DNA from: Gammaproteobacteria bacterium | Lineage (GTDB): Bacteria > Pseudomonadota > Gammaproteobacteria > Ga0077536 | Direction: 5' to 3' | DNA: 64,000 nt | Assembly (NCBI GenBank): GCA_009692265.1 | Contig: SHZM01000004.1 | Coordinates: 26,153-90,152, forward strand | In this document: positions 19,921-29,756 of the stretch, one piece after another | Layout of the letters: each line of letters opens with the position of its first letter | Position numbering within the stretch: the stretch's first letter is position 1 | Program-made: the position numbers and the translations under genes | The notes under the pieces: generated by a model | Database searches by the model: none | Told to the model about the DNA's origin: nothing | What the model saw: the letters and a program-made list of their open reading frames with translations, nothing else

Positions 19921-20765
19921 GCTGTGCGGACTGCCCAGCGCCCGGATTCAACCTGCTGAAAGAATTGTTCGACGAGATAATTGAACAGTGCAGGCTCTTC
20001 TAGGTTCAGGACATGTCCACTATTGGGCAGCACGGCAAGCGCTGCAGCCGGCAGGGTGCGTTTCAACATCAGACTGGGTTCGAGGGTTGGTTCGTCTTCG
20101 TCGCCGGCGACGATCAAGGTAGGCGTCGTCGTCGCGCGGAGCAAGTCGGTAAGTTGGTACAGCGACGATCGTCGCCCTTGGTAACCCGCCATGGTATTGG
20201 CCGAGCCGAGATCGGAGTGATCCGAAAAGATTCGAATGAATTCGGCGAACCCGCGCGGATCTTTCGCCTTCAATTGCACCCGGCCTGGCCCATGGCCGTA
20301 GGTCGAAGCGAAGTGCGCAATCCCTTGGGTGCGAATCAACGCCGCGTTCTCGCGGGCGTGGGCTTGAAATTCAAGGTAACCATCAGGGTGCGCGCCATAG
20401 CCACAGCCCGCGACAACCAGGGACAGCGCTCGCGGGCCATGGCGTATGCCGAAATGCAAGGTCGCAAAGGCGCCCATCGAAAGTCCGACGATATGCGCTT
20501 GTGCGATGTCGAGGCCGTCGAGCACGGCAAGGATGTCGTCACGTGCGTGGTCCTGCGAATAGCTGTCGCTCGACTCCGGAACCGCGGAGGGCGGATAACC
20601 CCGTGCATTAAACGTGATGCATCGATAACGCCGCGCGAAATGCCGCACCTGGGGCTCCCAACTGCGAGAGTCGCCCGCGAATTCGTGGACGAAGACGACA
20701 GGCGTGCCGGTGCCAGTCTCTTCGTAATAGAGGTTGACGCCGTCGGCGGTGGTGATTGAGGACAT
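19917..20765 (-). CDS. Alpha/beta hydrolase
   Basis: PVVFVHEFAGDSRSWEPQVRHFARRYRCITFNARGYPPS, HIVGLSMGAFATLHFG (GLSMG nucleophile elbow), GHVLNLEEP. Confidence 0.92.
   Translation of the reverse strand: MSSITTADGVNLYYEETGTGTPVVFVHEFAGDSRSWEPQVRHFARRYRCITFNARGYPPSAVPESSDSYSQDHARDDILAVLDGLDIAQAHIVGLSMGAFATLHFGIRHGPRALSLVVAGCGYGAHPDGYLEFQAHARENAALIRTQGIAHFASTYGHGPGRVQLKAKDPRGFAEFIRIFSDHSDLGSANTMAGYQGRRSSLYQLTDLLRATTTPTLIVAGDEDEPTLEPSLMLKRTLPAAALAVLPNSGHVLNLEEPALFNYLVEQFFQQVESGRWAVRTA
20591..20645 (+). repeat. 55-bp exact direct repeat, copy 1 (inside alpha/beta hydrolase gene)
   Basis: gcggataaccccgtgcattaaacgtgatgcatcgataacgccgcgcgaaatgccg, identical to 22446..22500. Confidence 0.95.
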
Positions 20766-20834
20766 GTCGCGGTTCTCGTCAGTTAGGTTCGTCGAGCGCC
20801 ATGGCGGTCGTGACGCGTCGGCGCGGGAGCGCTG

Positions 20835-20925
20835 ATTATCCTAGAAACGGCAGTTGAACGTCGTGCGCTGTGTGTTCCTTGGTGTGCAGGGCAAGGCGCG
20901 ACGAGGAGGAATAGCGAGCACATCC
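20835..20925. repeat. Dispersed intergenic repeat-like element, copy A
   Basis: attatCCTAGAAACGGCAGTT...GGCAAGGCGCGACGAGG; the leading 21 nt recur with one mismatch at 47023..47043. A CTAGAAAC...GCAAGGCGCG arrangement also occurs at 48843..48880. Confidence 0.5.
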
Positions 20926-21025
20926 TCCGAGTTCCAACGCCGCCATGCGCGTCGGGGGACGCGCTGAGCATGACTTAGCGAGGCGCACTCTCAAGGTAAG
21001 ACTGGGAAACGCTGTCAGGTTTATT

Positions 21026-22400
21026 GTGCGTCCAGCGAAGGCTGGCGTGTTCAGCAGGAGACAGCCTGCCGGGGTAGAAATCAGGGCCCCGTAGCTAAAA
21101 TGGCGGCGTGTTGGGAGACCGCTACGTTGAAGCCTATCGACAACGTCATCGTGAGGATGGCGGCGAATTATCAGGCCGTAGCGCAAGCGAACGAGAAGTG
21201 GCCTCGAAATGACAGTGACCCGGAGGCTGAGCTCGCAATAAACGGGTGAAGGCAGCAAGTGGGCGACGCACACTGATTGAGGCGGCGGCACTCTCCGGCG
21301 GGTTGATTATCAACGGCATGATGACCAGGACATGCTAAGCAACTGGAGAGACCCGTCTCGTCCCGACGAGAAATAGTCGGAGCAAGGTAGGCCGTATAAC
21401 CGGTGCTCCCGGGAAAGCGGCCGACGATGAGCGGGAGTCGGACGGGCTCGTAGTAGCGAGGAGCCGGGTTAACGTCCGTGGAGCGAAGGGGCCTTGCCTT
21501 GAGTAGAGGTTTCGTCAACACGGGGGGCCGGGGCGAGATGATAAAGGCGCCTATGGAATTGCAAGACCTGAGACGGAAGCTATACGCCAAGGCGAAGGCT
21601 GAAGGGACGTGGCGATGTTGGGGGCTGTACGTGCATGTCTGTATGTTGAACATGCGCGTTATGCGGATGACATTGTGGTGCTGGTCGATGCGCATTCGCG
21701 CCACGACTGGCTGCTGCGGGCGGTGAAGAAACGATTACGAGAAGAGTTAGCCAAGCTGCACGTAGAAATTAATGAAGCGAAGAGCCGCAAGGTCGATCTC
21801 TGCCGAAGCGAGAGCTTTGGTTTTTTGGGCTTCGACTTTCGCCGAGTCCGTAGTCGACGCGGGGTCTGGCGAGCGCAGTACACGCCGATGCTGAAGAAGC
21901 GCACGGCGTTATTGCACCAGCTCAAGGAAGTGTTCCGTCGCCATTGTTCGCAGCCTGTGGGAGGGGTGGTGGCAAGCATCGCCCCGATCTTGCGAGGTTG
22001 GGTGAACTATTTTGCGGTGGGGCATTCGAGTCGGTGTCTTCGTTACGTTAAGGACTGGGTTTCGCCGTAGATACGACACTATTTGATGCGTTCCCGGCAG
22101 GGTCACGGCTTTGGTTGGCGGCGATGGAGTAGGCGTTGGTTGTATGACGCATTGGGACCGTTTAACGAGTACCGACTACGTCGACCCGCGCAGAAAGTTG
22201 TGCCGACCGGATAGGTCGCATAAGCCTTGGCGCGAAACTGACAGGAAAGCGTAGTGCGGGAAAACCGCTCGCTGCGTTTGCGGTGGCGGGGGCTGGAAAC
22301 GAGGCAGGGTCGAGATGCTGTGACACTCGCGTACGAAAGGGCGAGCAACAGAGAACACAAACTTCGACCTACACCGGCGCGCCAGTCCTCGACCCTACTT
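21026..22400 (+). mobile_element. Degenerate group II intron (boundaries approximate)
   Basis: GTGCG-type 5' end candidate at about 21026, structured non-coding leader, remnant RT/maturase ORF, and domain-V-like hairpin ggaaagcgtagtgcgggaaaaccgctcgctgcgttt at about 22240-22285. Confidence 0.75.
21538..22214 (+). pseudogene. Group II intron reverse transcriptase/maturase with internal deletion
   Basis: MIKAPMELQDLRRKLYAKAKAEGTWRCWGLYVHVC (IEP N-terminus) is joined out of frame to YVEHARYADDIVVLVDAH (RT YADD) ... VGGVVASIAPILRGWVNYFAVG ... RGFGWRRWSRRWLYDALGPFNEYRLRR in further frames. Confidence 0.85.
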
Positions 22401-22445
22401 GGAGATTTAACACCGCCGCGCTAATTAAACCTGACACCGTTTTCC

Positions 22446-22500
22446 GCGGATAACCCCGTGCATTAAACGTGATGCATCGATAACGCCGCGCGAAATGCCG
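22446..22500 (+). repeat. 55-bp exact direct repeat, copy 2 (gene fragment encoding ..RHFARRYRCITFNARGYP..)
   Basis: Identical 55 nt to 20591..20645; reverse-strand translation reproduces the hydrolase segment. Confidence 0.95.
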
Positions 22501-22959
22501 AGCGAAACAGCCGCCGCTGACCAGTCCTTCAGGAGCCTTCCATTTCCCCGCACTCGACGCTCGATTCCGTGGGATAGGGCTGGCAAAGGGCAGTGCCGGG
22601 AATAAATAGCACGCGCCAAACGTCATCTTTTCGACGGGCACGAAAGCGCCCAATGAACCCGATAGGCGTTGCCAGCAGGACAGGGGCTGCCGGAAACGGC
22701 GGCACTTCTTGACGTTACAAGAGGAGATATGCCTTGAGCATGATCGAACTGATGGATAAGGCGCTTCGTATAACCGCGAGCTTGTCAGAAATCTTGTGTG
22801 TGAGCCGTTGTTGATTAATCGGCGACACTGAATCGGTCTCCGAATTGTATCGCGAATTGTGCCTTGGCTTGAGCCCAGGCGATAGGTTTCACCGAAACCG
22901 CGGCATCACCTCCTGCGCGAAGCGCTCCAAGCTTTCGCTAAAGATTGCTGGCGTAAATC

Positions 22960-23060
22960 GGGGACACCCATCGATTCGGAACTAATTTTTTTGGGGAGGG
23001 ATCAGTGGGTGTCCCGTATTCGCCCCGTATTCTCTGACCTGCCGGTGTCCCCGTATTTCG
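22960..23060. repeat. REP-like palindromic repeats (GGGGACACCCA / TGGGTGTCCC / GGTGTCCCCGTATT)
   Basis: Inverted repeat 22961..22970 vs 23006..23015, plus a third direct half-copy near 23043. Confidence 0.6.
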
Positions 23061-23097
23061 GTCCCGTCAATTCGCTGGACGTTCCATAATTCTTGCA

Positions 23098-23481
23098 CTA
23101 ACAGGCTAGCGCGACGTGCAGTTGGCTCAACGACTTGTCTGTCGTCAGAAGGCGCAGCGTTTCGACCTCACACTGTGCGAGCAACAAGCGGTCGAACGGA
23201 TCAGCGTGGGGCGTTTTTACATATTCCACGGCCAACGCGTGTCGCATCGTGACGTCAAGGCTTTGGAATCCTGCTTCGGCGATGGCGGCCTCTAGTTGCG
23301 CCAATGGGAAACCGAGGTGGTGCTTGCCGAGAGCCACTTTGATGACGATTTCCCAGACGCTGCCACTACTTACCCAGCAGTCATTGGCTGGATCTGTGAG
23401 TACCTCTCGAGCCCGCGCTGAGAGTCGCGGACTGTCCGCAAGCGCCCAAAGCACGATATGTGTGTCGAGCAGAATCCTCAC
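23098..23481 (-). CDS. vapC: Type II toxin, PIN-domain VapC family
   Basis: MRILLDTHIVLWALADSPRLS...SVWEIVIKVALGKHHL...DPFDRLLLAQ...LLTTDKSL. Confidence 0.9.
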   Translation of the reverse strand: MRILLDTHIVLWALADSPRLSARAREVLTDPANDCWVSSGSVWEIVIKVALGKHHLGFPLAQLEAAIAEAGFQSLDVTMRHALAVEYVKTPHADPFDRLLLAQCEVETLRLLTTDKSLSQLHVALAC

Positions 23482-23729
23482 GGTTCTGCAGCCGTGCCGA
23501 AAAGGCGCTTGACCTGTGTCTTGGTCAAGGGTTTGGCGACATCATCCAACAATTTTTGCGGTAAGCGCCCCTTAAGCACACCAAGTTTAATCCCGCGCTT
23601 TTTCGCCAGCTGGACGAGTTCGACCACGGACTTCCCGGCCCTCGCCAATACCACCCGTTCGCCAGCCTCGGCCGCTTCTACCAACTGCGATAGAGTGGTT
23701 TTCGCCTCATGAATGTTAACTTTTCGCAT
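23478..23729 (-). CDS. Type II antitoxin, Phd/YefM family
   Basis: MRKVNIHEAKTTLSQLVEAAEAGERVVLARAGKSVVELV; stop overlaps the toxin start. Confidence 0.9.
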   Translation of the reverse strand: MRKVNIHEAKTTLSQLVEAAEAGERVVLARAGKSVVELVQLAKKRGIKLGVLKGRLPQKLLDDVAKPLTKTQVKRLFGTAAEP

Positions 23730-24066
23730 CGCACACCTCTATTTAGCTAATCATAGCTAAGCACAGGCGAAAGGTGCGCGCAAGCGAAGTAAATCTAGGT
23801 GTTTGCATTTTTATGGACACTCCGTGCGTAACTTGGAGAGGACCTTAATTCTAAGCGCTGCACGAACCTCGTATTCATGTAATTCCCGAACAGAGGTGCT
23901 GGCCAGGGCGATATTGATCATGCCTTCAGACCACAGGTATGCGATGGTTGCATCCAGCATCGCCAAAGACGAGTCTTGCTTAGAATGTGTAGTGTGGCGG
24001 TGTACGGCTGACCGCGATCGTTCGAATTATTTTCGTTAACGCATAGAGGGAGGAGGTTCTGGGTTT

Positions 24067-24405
24067 ATGGCGTTCGAAAAAATATGCACATTGGATGATG
24101 TTTGGGAAGGCGACATGGCGTCCTTCGAGACAAGTGACGGAACTGGGGTTTTAGTCGTGTTTGCGAGCGGCGGCGAATTGAAGGCCTTTCAGAGTTTGTG
24201 TCCGCACCAAGGATTCGAATTGATCGACGGAAAGCTTGAAGGCCACGTGCTTACGTGCACGGCGCACCTGTGGGAGTTCGACGTGCGCAGCGGTAAAGGC
24301 GTTAATCCAATGGACTGCAGGCTGACGGTTTATCCAACGAAGATCGAAGGCAACGATGTCTATGTTGACGTTACGAAGGTCGCGCCATTCGATTCGTACT
24401 CGTAA
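24067..24405 (+). CDS. Toluene-4-monooxygenase-type Rieske ferredoxin (TmoC-like)
   Basis: MAFEKICTLDDVWEGDMASFETSDGTGVLVV...CPHQGF...CTAHLWEFD (CxH..CxxH). Confidence 0.9.
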   Translation: MAFEKICTLDDVWEGDMASFETSDGTGVLVVFASGGELKAFQSLCPHQGFELIDGKLEGHVLTCTAHLWEFDVRSGKGVNPMDCRLTVYPTKIEGNDVYVDVTKVAPFDSYS

Positions 24406-25018
24406 CCAATTCGGTTGGTTGATCGCGTTATAAAGTACAGCGGCCCCGAGGCTTCTTCGCGGCCGGGGACAAGTCGTAAGGTTATTCGCCAGCGTCACCA
24501 TGGTTGTTCTATTTCCATACTTCCCAATCAAATTGAAGCGTTACGATTTGTTGTCCAACCCGTAATCGAAAAGAAAGCGACAAATTTTTCGTTCCGTTAA
24601 CGCAAGCGTCGAGTGCGCACACTGTCCGGTTGGGCATTCCGTGTTGCTAATCTGCGACCTCATCTGGCGCGTGATATTTTCGATTCGTTCGCCCAATACG
24701 AATTTTACTTTTGCGTACCACCCCGGGTGACGAACGCTGTCAATCGCGTGAGCGTGCTCAGAGGTTAAGTAGCGGTCGGTGCGCGGTTTTTAGACGGGTG
24801 TAATGCCAAGCTAACCGCTTAAATCTCTCGATAAGTAACGTCATTTCTCGTCATAAATCCTGCTGTAGCTGACGCTGTTCAGCAACTGATTTGGGCATCG
24901 GTCCAGCGCTGCTACGTGCCTGTTTACAGGCCGACGCGCACTGGGTTGCGCTCCCCTTGACTTTTCGTGGCGAATTGTGCCGCTCACGCGCAGGACAACC
25001 TGGCTAGGAGAATTGATC

Positions 25019-26540
25019 ATGGCGCTACTCGATAGATCCGATTGGTACAACCTTGGCCGCGCAACGAACTGGACCCCGCGTTACGTCACCGAAGAAGAAC
25101 TCTTTCCTGACGACATGAGCGACAAATTCGGACTCAGTAGTGATCAGTGGGAAGCTTTCGACGAACCATACAAAGTTTCTTACCGTGGATATGTCGATAT
25201 TCAATCAACGAAAGATGCAGAAGCTTATTCTGTTCGTGCGGTACTCGCTCGCTCAAACTTCTACGACCAAGCGGATAAAGGCTGGCAAGCGATACTGAGA
25301 TTACACTTTGGTGCTGTTTGTCTACCTGAATACACCGCTGTGGTCGGCGAATCTAAAATGGCACGCTTCGGCAAAGCGTCCGGCTGGCGCAATATGGCGA
25401 CACTCGGCTGCTTGGACGAAATCCGCCACACCCAGATGCAACTTTTCTTTGCCCACGCTTACACGGAAAAATCACGCCAGTTCGATTTCGCACATAGAAT
25501 GCTGCATACGAATGGTTGGGCCCCGGTTGCCTCGCGGCTGGCATTGGACGATACCATCCAAAGTCGCGATGCCGCGACTATGGCGATTATGCTCACGTTT
25601 GCGACGGAGCAAGGGTTCACAAAATGTGCAATTTCTCGGGCTGGCCGCCGACGCGGCAAATGCGGGGGACTACAGTTTCTCCAATATGTGCTCCAGCGTA
25701 CAGACCGACGAAGCGCGCCATTCGCAGATTGGTGCCGCCGCGATGAAGGTGCTGATCGCGAATGGCAAAAAAGCGGAGGTGCAGCGCGCCGTTGATATTT
25801 CATTCTGGCGTAATTGGCGTCTGTTTTTCACCCTAACTGGACCGGCAATTGACTACCATACGCCACTCGCACACCGTGGAAAGTCGTTTAAGGAATTTGT
25901 CCAGGAATACATCATTGCGCAATTCGAACGCGCGATTTTGGATCTAGGCCTCGATAAGCCGTGGTACTGGGATTACTTTGTGGAGACGATCGACTATTAC
26001 CATCACGGCGCACAATTAGAGATTTGGCTCGTGCGCAAAACGGTTTTCTGGGATCCTTCAGGCGGTGTAACTCAGGCAGAGCGCGTCTGGCTGGAAGAAA
26101 AGTACCCGGGCTGGAACGATACGTGGGGAAAAATGTGGGACGTGGTTGCCGAGAACATTCGCAACGGCCGCGAGGATCTGACAATCCCGGAGGCGCTACC
26201 AATGCTCTGCAATATCTGCGGGTTGTCCGCCACTGGCACGGCTAACGCCGGGCATAGCTGCCGTGGGTATACGAGCGATCACGACGGACGGCGCTATAGT
26301 TTCTGCTCTCCGGTTTGCCAATGGATCTTCGCTCAGGAGCCGGCGCGCTACGCCGATCACAAAAGCATTATCGACCGGTACGTCGACGGCGAGATTCAAC
26401 CCGCGAATTTCGAAGGTGTCCTTCAATCCTTCGATATGGCTCCGGGTGAGCAAGGCAAGGATGCCAGCAACTACGAATGGGCTTGGGAAGGCCATGAACA
26501 CGAGAGAGATGTCGGAATCGGAGTTGCGGAGGCCGCATGA
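25019..26540 (+). pseudogene. Toluene-4-monooxygenase-like di-iron hydroxylase alpha subunit (TmoA-like), frameshifted
   Basis: Frame 1 MALLDRSDWYNLGRATNWTPRYVTEEELFPDDMS...LDEIRHTQ...TFATEQGFTK; then +1 frame NVQFLGLAADAANAGDYSFSNMCSSVQTDEARHSQ...LEEKYPGWNDTWGKMWDV. Both ExxH di-iron motifs are present, in different frames. Confidence 0.92.
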
Positions 26541-26788
26541 CTGAGTTGCCGATTGTCGTTAATTTCGAAGACCACTTCGTCTTGACTATGGTAACGGTCG
26601 ATACTGCGTTGACGATGGATGGGGTTGCGGCGGCTGTTGCCCCACACTTCATCGGGCCTACGTTACGGACGCGGCCGCATTCAACGATGCGCATCCGGCT
26701 CCAGGGGGGTGAATCGTTGCCGCGGGAAATGACCGTCGAGGACGCGGGTTGGGTCAAATTCGATATCGTTGAGGTCTTCTACGAATAG
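26537..26788 (+). CDS. TmoB-like toluene monooxygenase gamma subunit
   Basis: 83-aa ORF overlapping the alpha stop (ATGA); size and position match TmoB; FEDHFVLTMVTVDTALTMDGVAAAVAPHFIG. Confidence 0.75.
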   Translation: MTELPIVVNFEDHFVLTMVTVDTALTMDGVAAAVAPHFIGPTLRTRPHSTMRIRLQGGESLPREMTVEDAGWVKFDIVEVFYE

Positions 26789-26852
26789 GCGATCGACTTA
26801 GCGCCAATCAATCAACACCCGTACGCGCGCACATGCGAAAGCGAGGCAGACC

Positions 26853-27161
26853 TTGACCACTGGCACTGATTTAACGAAGAACAATATGGTCGGCCCGGTG
26901 CTTAAGACCGGCGAAATCTCGAATGCTGTGCTTGAAGCGTTAGCAGAAGACAATCCCGGCAAACATTTTGAAATTAACAATGGCATCGGCTTAACGCGCA
27001 TCCAAACCGAGAACGAGTGCTTCATCCGCCGGAAGACGATGTCGGCGATCCTCGGGCGCGCGTTCGCCATGCAGGAACTCTCGAGCGTACTTGCTTCGTT
27101 TGCTGGGCAAATCGATGCGGAAACCACCTATTCCCGCTTCTATCTGAACAAACAATTTTAG
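26853..27161 (+). CDS. MmoB/DmpM-family effector protein (TmoD-like)
   Basis: NNMVGPVLKTGEISNAVLEALAEDNPGKHFEINNGIGLTRIQTENECFIRRKTM. Confidence 0.85.
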   Translation: MTTGTDLTKNNMVGPVLKTGEISNAVLEALAEDNPGKHFEINNGIGLTRIQTENECFIRRKTMSAILGRAFAMQELSSVLASFAGQIDAETTYSRFYLNKQF

Positions 27162-27183
27162 CCGCGTCGTCGCGGAGGTAACC

Positions 27184-28188
27184 ATGGAAAACCGGGAACA
27201 GGAAACAGAGCTGCAGCCGCTCAAGACGTGGTCCCACCTGGCAGGTACCCGACGGCGGCCGAGCGAGTACGAGATCGTGTCGGTTAAGACGCTGCACAAC
27301 ACGCGCGATCCGGCAAAGCCGATGGAACTCGACACGGATGTGTTCATGAACCGCTGGCTGCGCCAATATCGGAATGATAGTCCACTCAAGCATCCTGACT
27401 GGGACGATTTTCGTGACCCCGATGAAATCATTTACCGCACTTATAATACGTTACAAAACGGACAAGAAATTTACGTCGATGGTCTCGTAGACCAACATGA
27501 CGAACTCGAACACGACAAAGGTTTGACGGGAGATTGGGCCAAGTCGCTTGCTACGCACTACACGCCAATGCGTTATCTACTGAACACGGTGCGAATGGCT
27601 TCTTCTTATATAGTCGTGGTCGCACCGACGAGTACCATTAATAACTGCGCCGCCTTTCAGAGTGCTGACCAGATGCGCTGGATGCAGCAGGTCGCCTACC
27701 GGACTGTGGAGCTCGGGCGTAACCGGCCCGGTGCCGGTTTTGGCGAAACCGAACGCGAACACTGGGGAAATCATGCCGGATGGCAGGGCGCACGCGAACT
27801 GATGGAAAAAGTGCTGATTGCGTACGATTGGGGCGAAGCCTTCGTTGCGCTGAACTTGGTCGCCATGCCCGCGATCGATGAAGGCATATTGCGGCCGCTG
27901 GCGAGCGCCGCGCGCCGCAACAGCGATACTTTACTTTCCTTGTTACTCGAGGCGCAGCTGCGTGATTCGGATCGCAGTCGCCGATGGTCAAGTGCGCTCG
28001 TCCGCTTCGCGGTGAAGGGCAACGCCGGCAACGCGGACGTCATCCGCTCTTGGATTGATAAATGGATGCCGTTAGCCTCGAATACGATTGAGAGCTATTG
28101 CGAGGCATTGCCGGATGTTTCGCGAATCGCGGCCGATGCGGGACTGGCCATACGAGCTTTTCATGCGGGACTCGGACTGAACGAATAG
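27184..28188 (+). CDS. Toluene monooxygenase hydroxylase beta subunit (TmoE-like)
   Basis: PLKTWSHLAGTRRRPSEYEIVSVKTLHNTRDPAKPMELDTDVFMNRWLRQY...HPDWDDFRDPDEIIYRTYN. Confidence 0.9.
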   Translation: MENREQETELQPLKTWSHLAGTRRRPSEYEIVSVKTLHNTRDPAKPMELDTDVFMNRWLRQYRNDSPLKHPDWDDFRDPDEIIYRTYNTLQNGQEIYVDGLVDQHDELEHDKGLTGDWAKSLATHYTPMRYLLNTVRMASSYIVVVAPTSTINNCAAFQSADQMRWMQQVAYRTVELGRNRPGAGFGETEREHWGNHAGWQGARELMEKVLIAYDWGEAFVALNLVAMPAIDEGILRPLASAARRNSDTLLSLLLEAQLRDSDRSRRWSSALVRFAVKGNAGNADVIRSWIDKWMPLASNTIESYCEALPDVSRIAADAGLAIRAFHAGLGLNE

Positions 28189-28412
28189 TCTACTTCCGGC
28201 TGCGAGGCAGATTCATCTGCGGCACAAATTCGCGATCGACTTAACTTCGCTGAGATCGAGGGCCGCCGGGGTAAAAGCGGCATTAACGCCTCGTGCCCCC
28301 AACTTCACCTTAAACATTCGGTGACGTTGTACTTCCCAAAAACTAATATCGCTCGGCATCAAGCCGCTATTCGTTCGTAATGGCGATATAATCCACCGAA
28401 CTCTGGAAATTC

Positions 28413-28458
28413 CAAAGGGAAAGGGGATTAAACTTTAATCCCTCCGTCCCCTCTTTGT
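28413..28458 (+). terminator. Hairpin downstream of the monooxygenase cluster
   Basis: caaagggaaaggggattaaactttaatccctccgtcccctctttg: nested inverted repeats just after the last + strand gene of the cluster. Confidence 0.4.
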
Positions 28459-28482
28459 TTCATCGTTGGGGGTAGTTAAGCG

Positions 28483-29598
28483 TTACGCGAATCCGTAACG
28501 CGGATAAGCGCCGCTCAGGGTGTGTTCGAAGTGCGCCATGCCGGCGGCGGCGCCCGGTCCGACCATCGCCATCGGATATTCCGTCGGACCCAGACGATAC
28601 TGCACCGGGACATGCGGCGGGCCGCTGATTTCGGGGCCAGGACTAACGTCGTAGCGATCGTGTTCGACAACGTCTACGCCGCGATAAATACCGGGGCCCA
28701 GGCCGTCGCGCCAGCCGCGATAATAGCCGCCGCCCTGCACATCGGCGGGCGTGCCGACCAGACGCAAGGTGTAACTACGCGTCACACCATCCTCGCCATC
28801 AAGTTCGATCCGGCCGCCGATCGGTCGCCGTGTGCCGCTCAGGTACTGGAGTTCGTGCCGCACGGCAATGAGCCTGATCGCGTGACCATCGAGGTAATCC
28901 AGGCGACCTTCAAAATCGAGGGTGTGGCCTGCCGAATTCTCATGGGTATTGTAGAAGCCACAGTGGTCTTCGACCTGGAACGGCACCCACATGCGCAAGG
29001 CGCGGTGCTCGGCGTGCTCGCCATCGCCGATCCCCTTGATGCCCGTCGGGACCGCCATCGACGAGCGCACGCCCCAGGAATGATCGCGCATCGCGTGCCA
29101 GTCAGTGATCTCAACCCGCTGTCCGTTGATTCGCGCATGGCCGCTAGCGCGACAGATCTGGGTATACCGAATCAGATCGTTGACCACCGCTCCGTACTTG
29201 AAATGTTGATAACGATCTTCGATGAAGGGTGGCGACTGCGCTTCAAGCACGACGTCGAATTCGACGCCGGATGGATTCTCGCTCGCCACCAGGCGCAGCC
29301 GCTTCATGGGTTCGAGGATCTCGTAGCGCAGCGGCCCCACCGCCAACTCACCATAACGCGGGTGCAGGGCACGCGTGGCCCGCACCACGGTCTGACGATT
29401 CTCATGGGCGACCGCCGCCCAGCCGTCGATGACGTTGACGTTCGGGTGCAGGCGCAAGCCCGTGAAGAAATACCAGTCCGGCGCATAGAAGGCACAGAAG
29501 TAGCCGTCGTTGTAGTGCGCATCTGAGGTAGCCACGGTCGCGAACGGTGTCGGCGCTTGGTGGAAGGGATAGTCGTCAAAGGTACTCAGTCGCATCAT
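28483..29598 (-). CDS. Conserved hypothetical protein (about 371 aa; possible AttH/lipocalin-type fold)
   Basis: Long ORF with good coding character: APDWYFFTGLRLHPNVNVIDGWAAVAHENRQTVVRATRAL...ITDWHAMRDHSWGVR. Confidence 0.6.
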   Translation of the reverse strand: MMRLSTFDDYPFHQAPTPFATVATSDAHYNDGYFCAFYAPDWYFFTGLRLHPNVNVIDGWAAVAHENRQTVVRATRALHPRYGELAVGPLRYEILEPMKRLRLVASENPSGVEFDVVLEAQSPPFIEDRYQHFKYGAVVNDLIRYTQICRASGHARINGQRVEITDWHAMRDHSWGVRSSMAVPTGIKGIGDGEHAEHRALRMWVPFQVEDHCGFYNTHENSAGHTLDFEGRLDYLDGHAIRLIAVRHELQYLSGTRRPIGGRIELDGEDGVTRSYTLRLVGTPADVQGGGYYRGWRDGLGPGIYRGVDVVEHDRYDVSPGPEISGPPHVPVQYRLGPTEYPMAMVGPGAAAGMAHFEHTLSGAYPRYGFA

Positions 29599-29756
29599 GA
29601 CATCACCGCCAAAAAACTTACGGAGGGTTGCGCTCAGGCACCACGCCGCGGTTTTCGATGCGTAGCTTGGACATCGAACTCCCCCTTCCGCCCGCGCGCT
29701 GACCTTGAGAATCAGAGCGCCGAGCGTAGTCCGAGAGGGTCAATCGCGCAACTTAG

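Noticed and set aside
20013-20759. 248-aa forward ORF
   Set aside because: Antisense of the alpha/beta hydrolase.
28522-29526. 334-aa forward ORF
   Set aside because: Antisense shadow of the 371-aa reverse-strand ORF, which has better protein-like composition.
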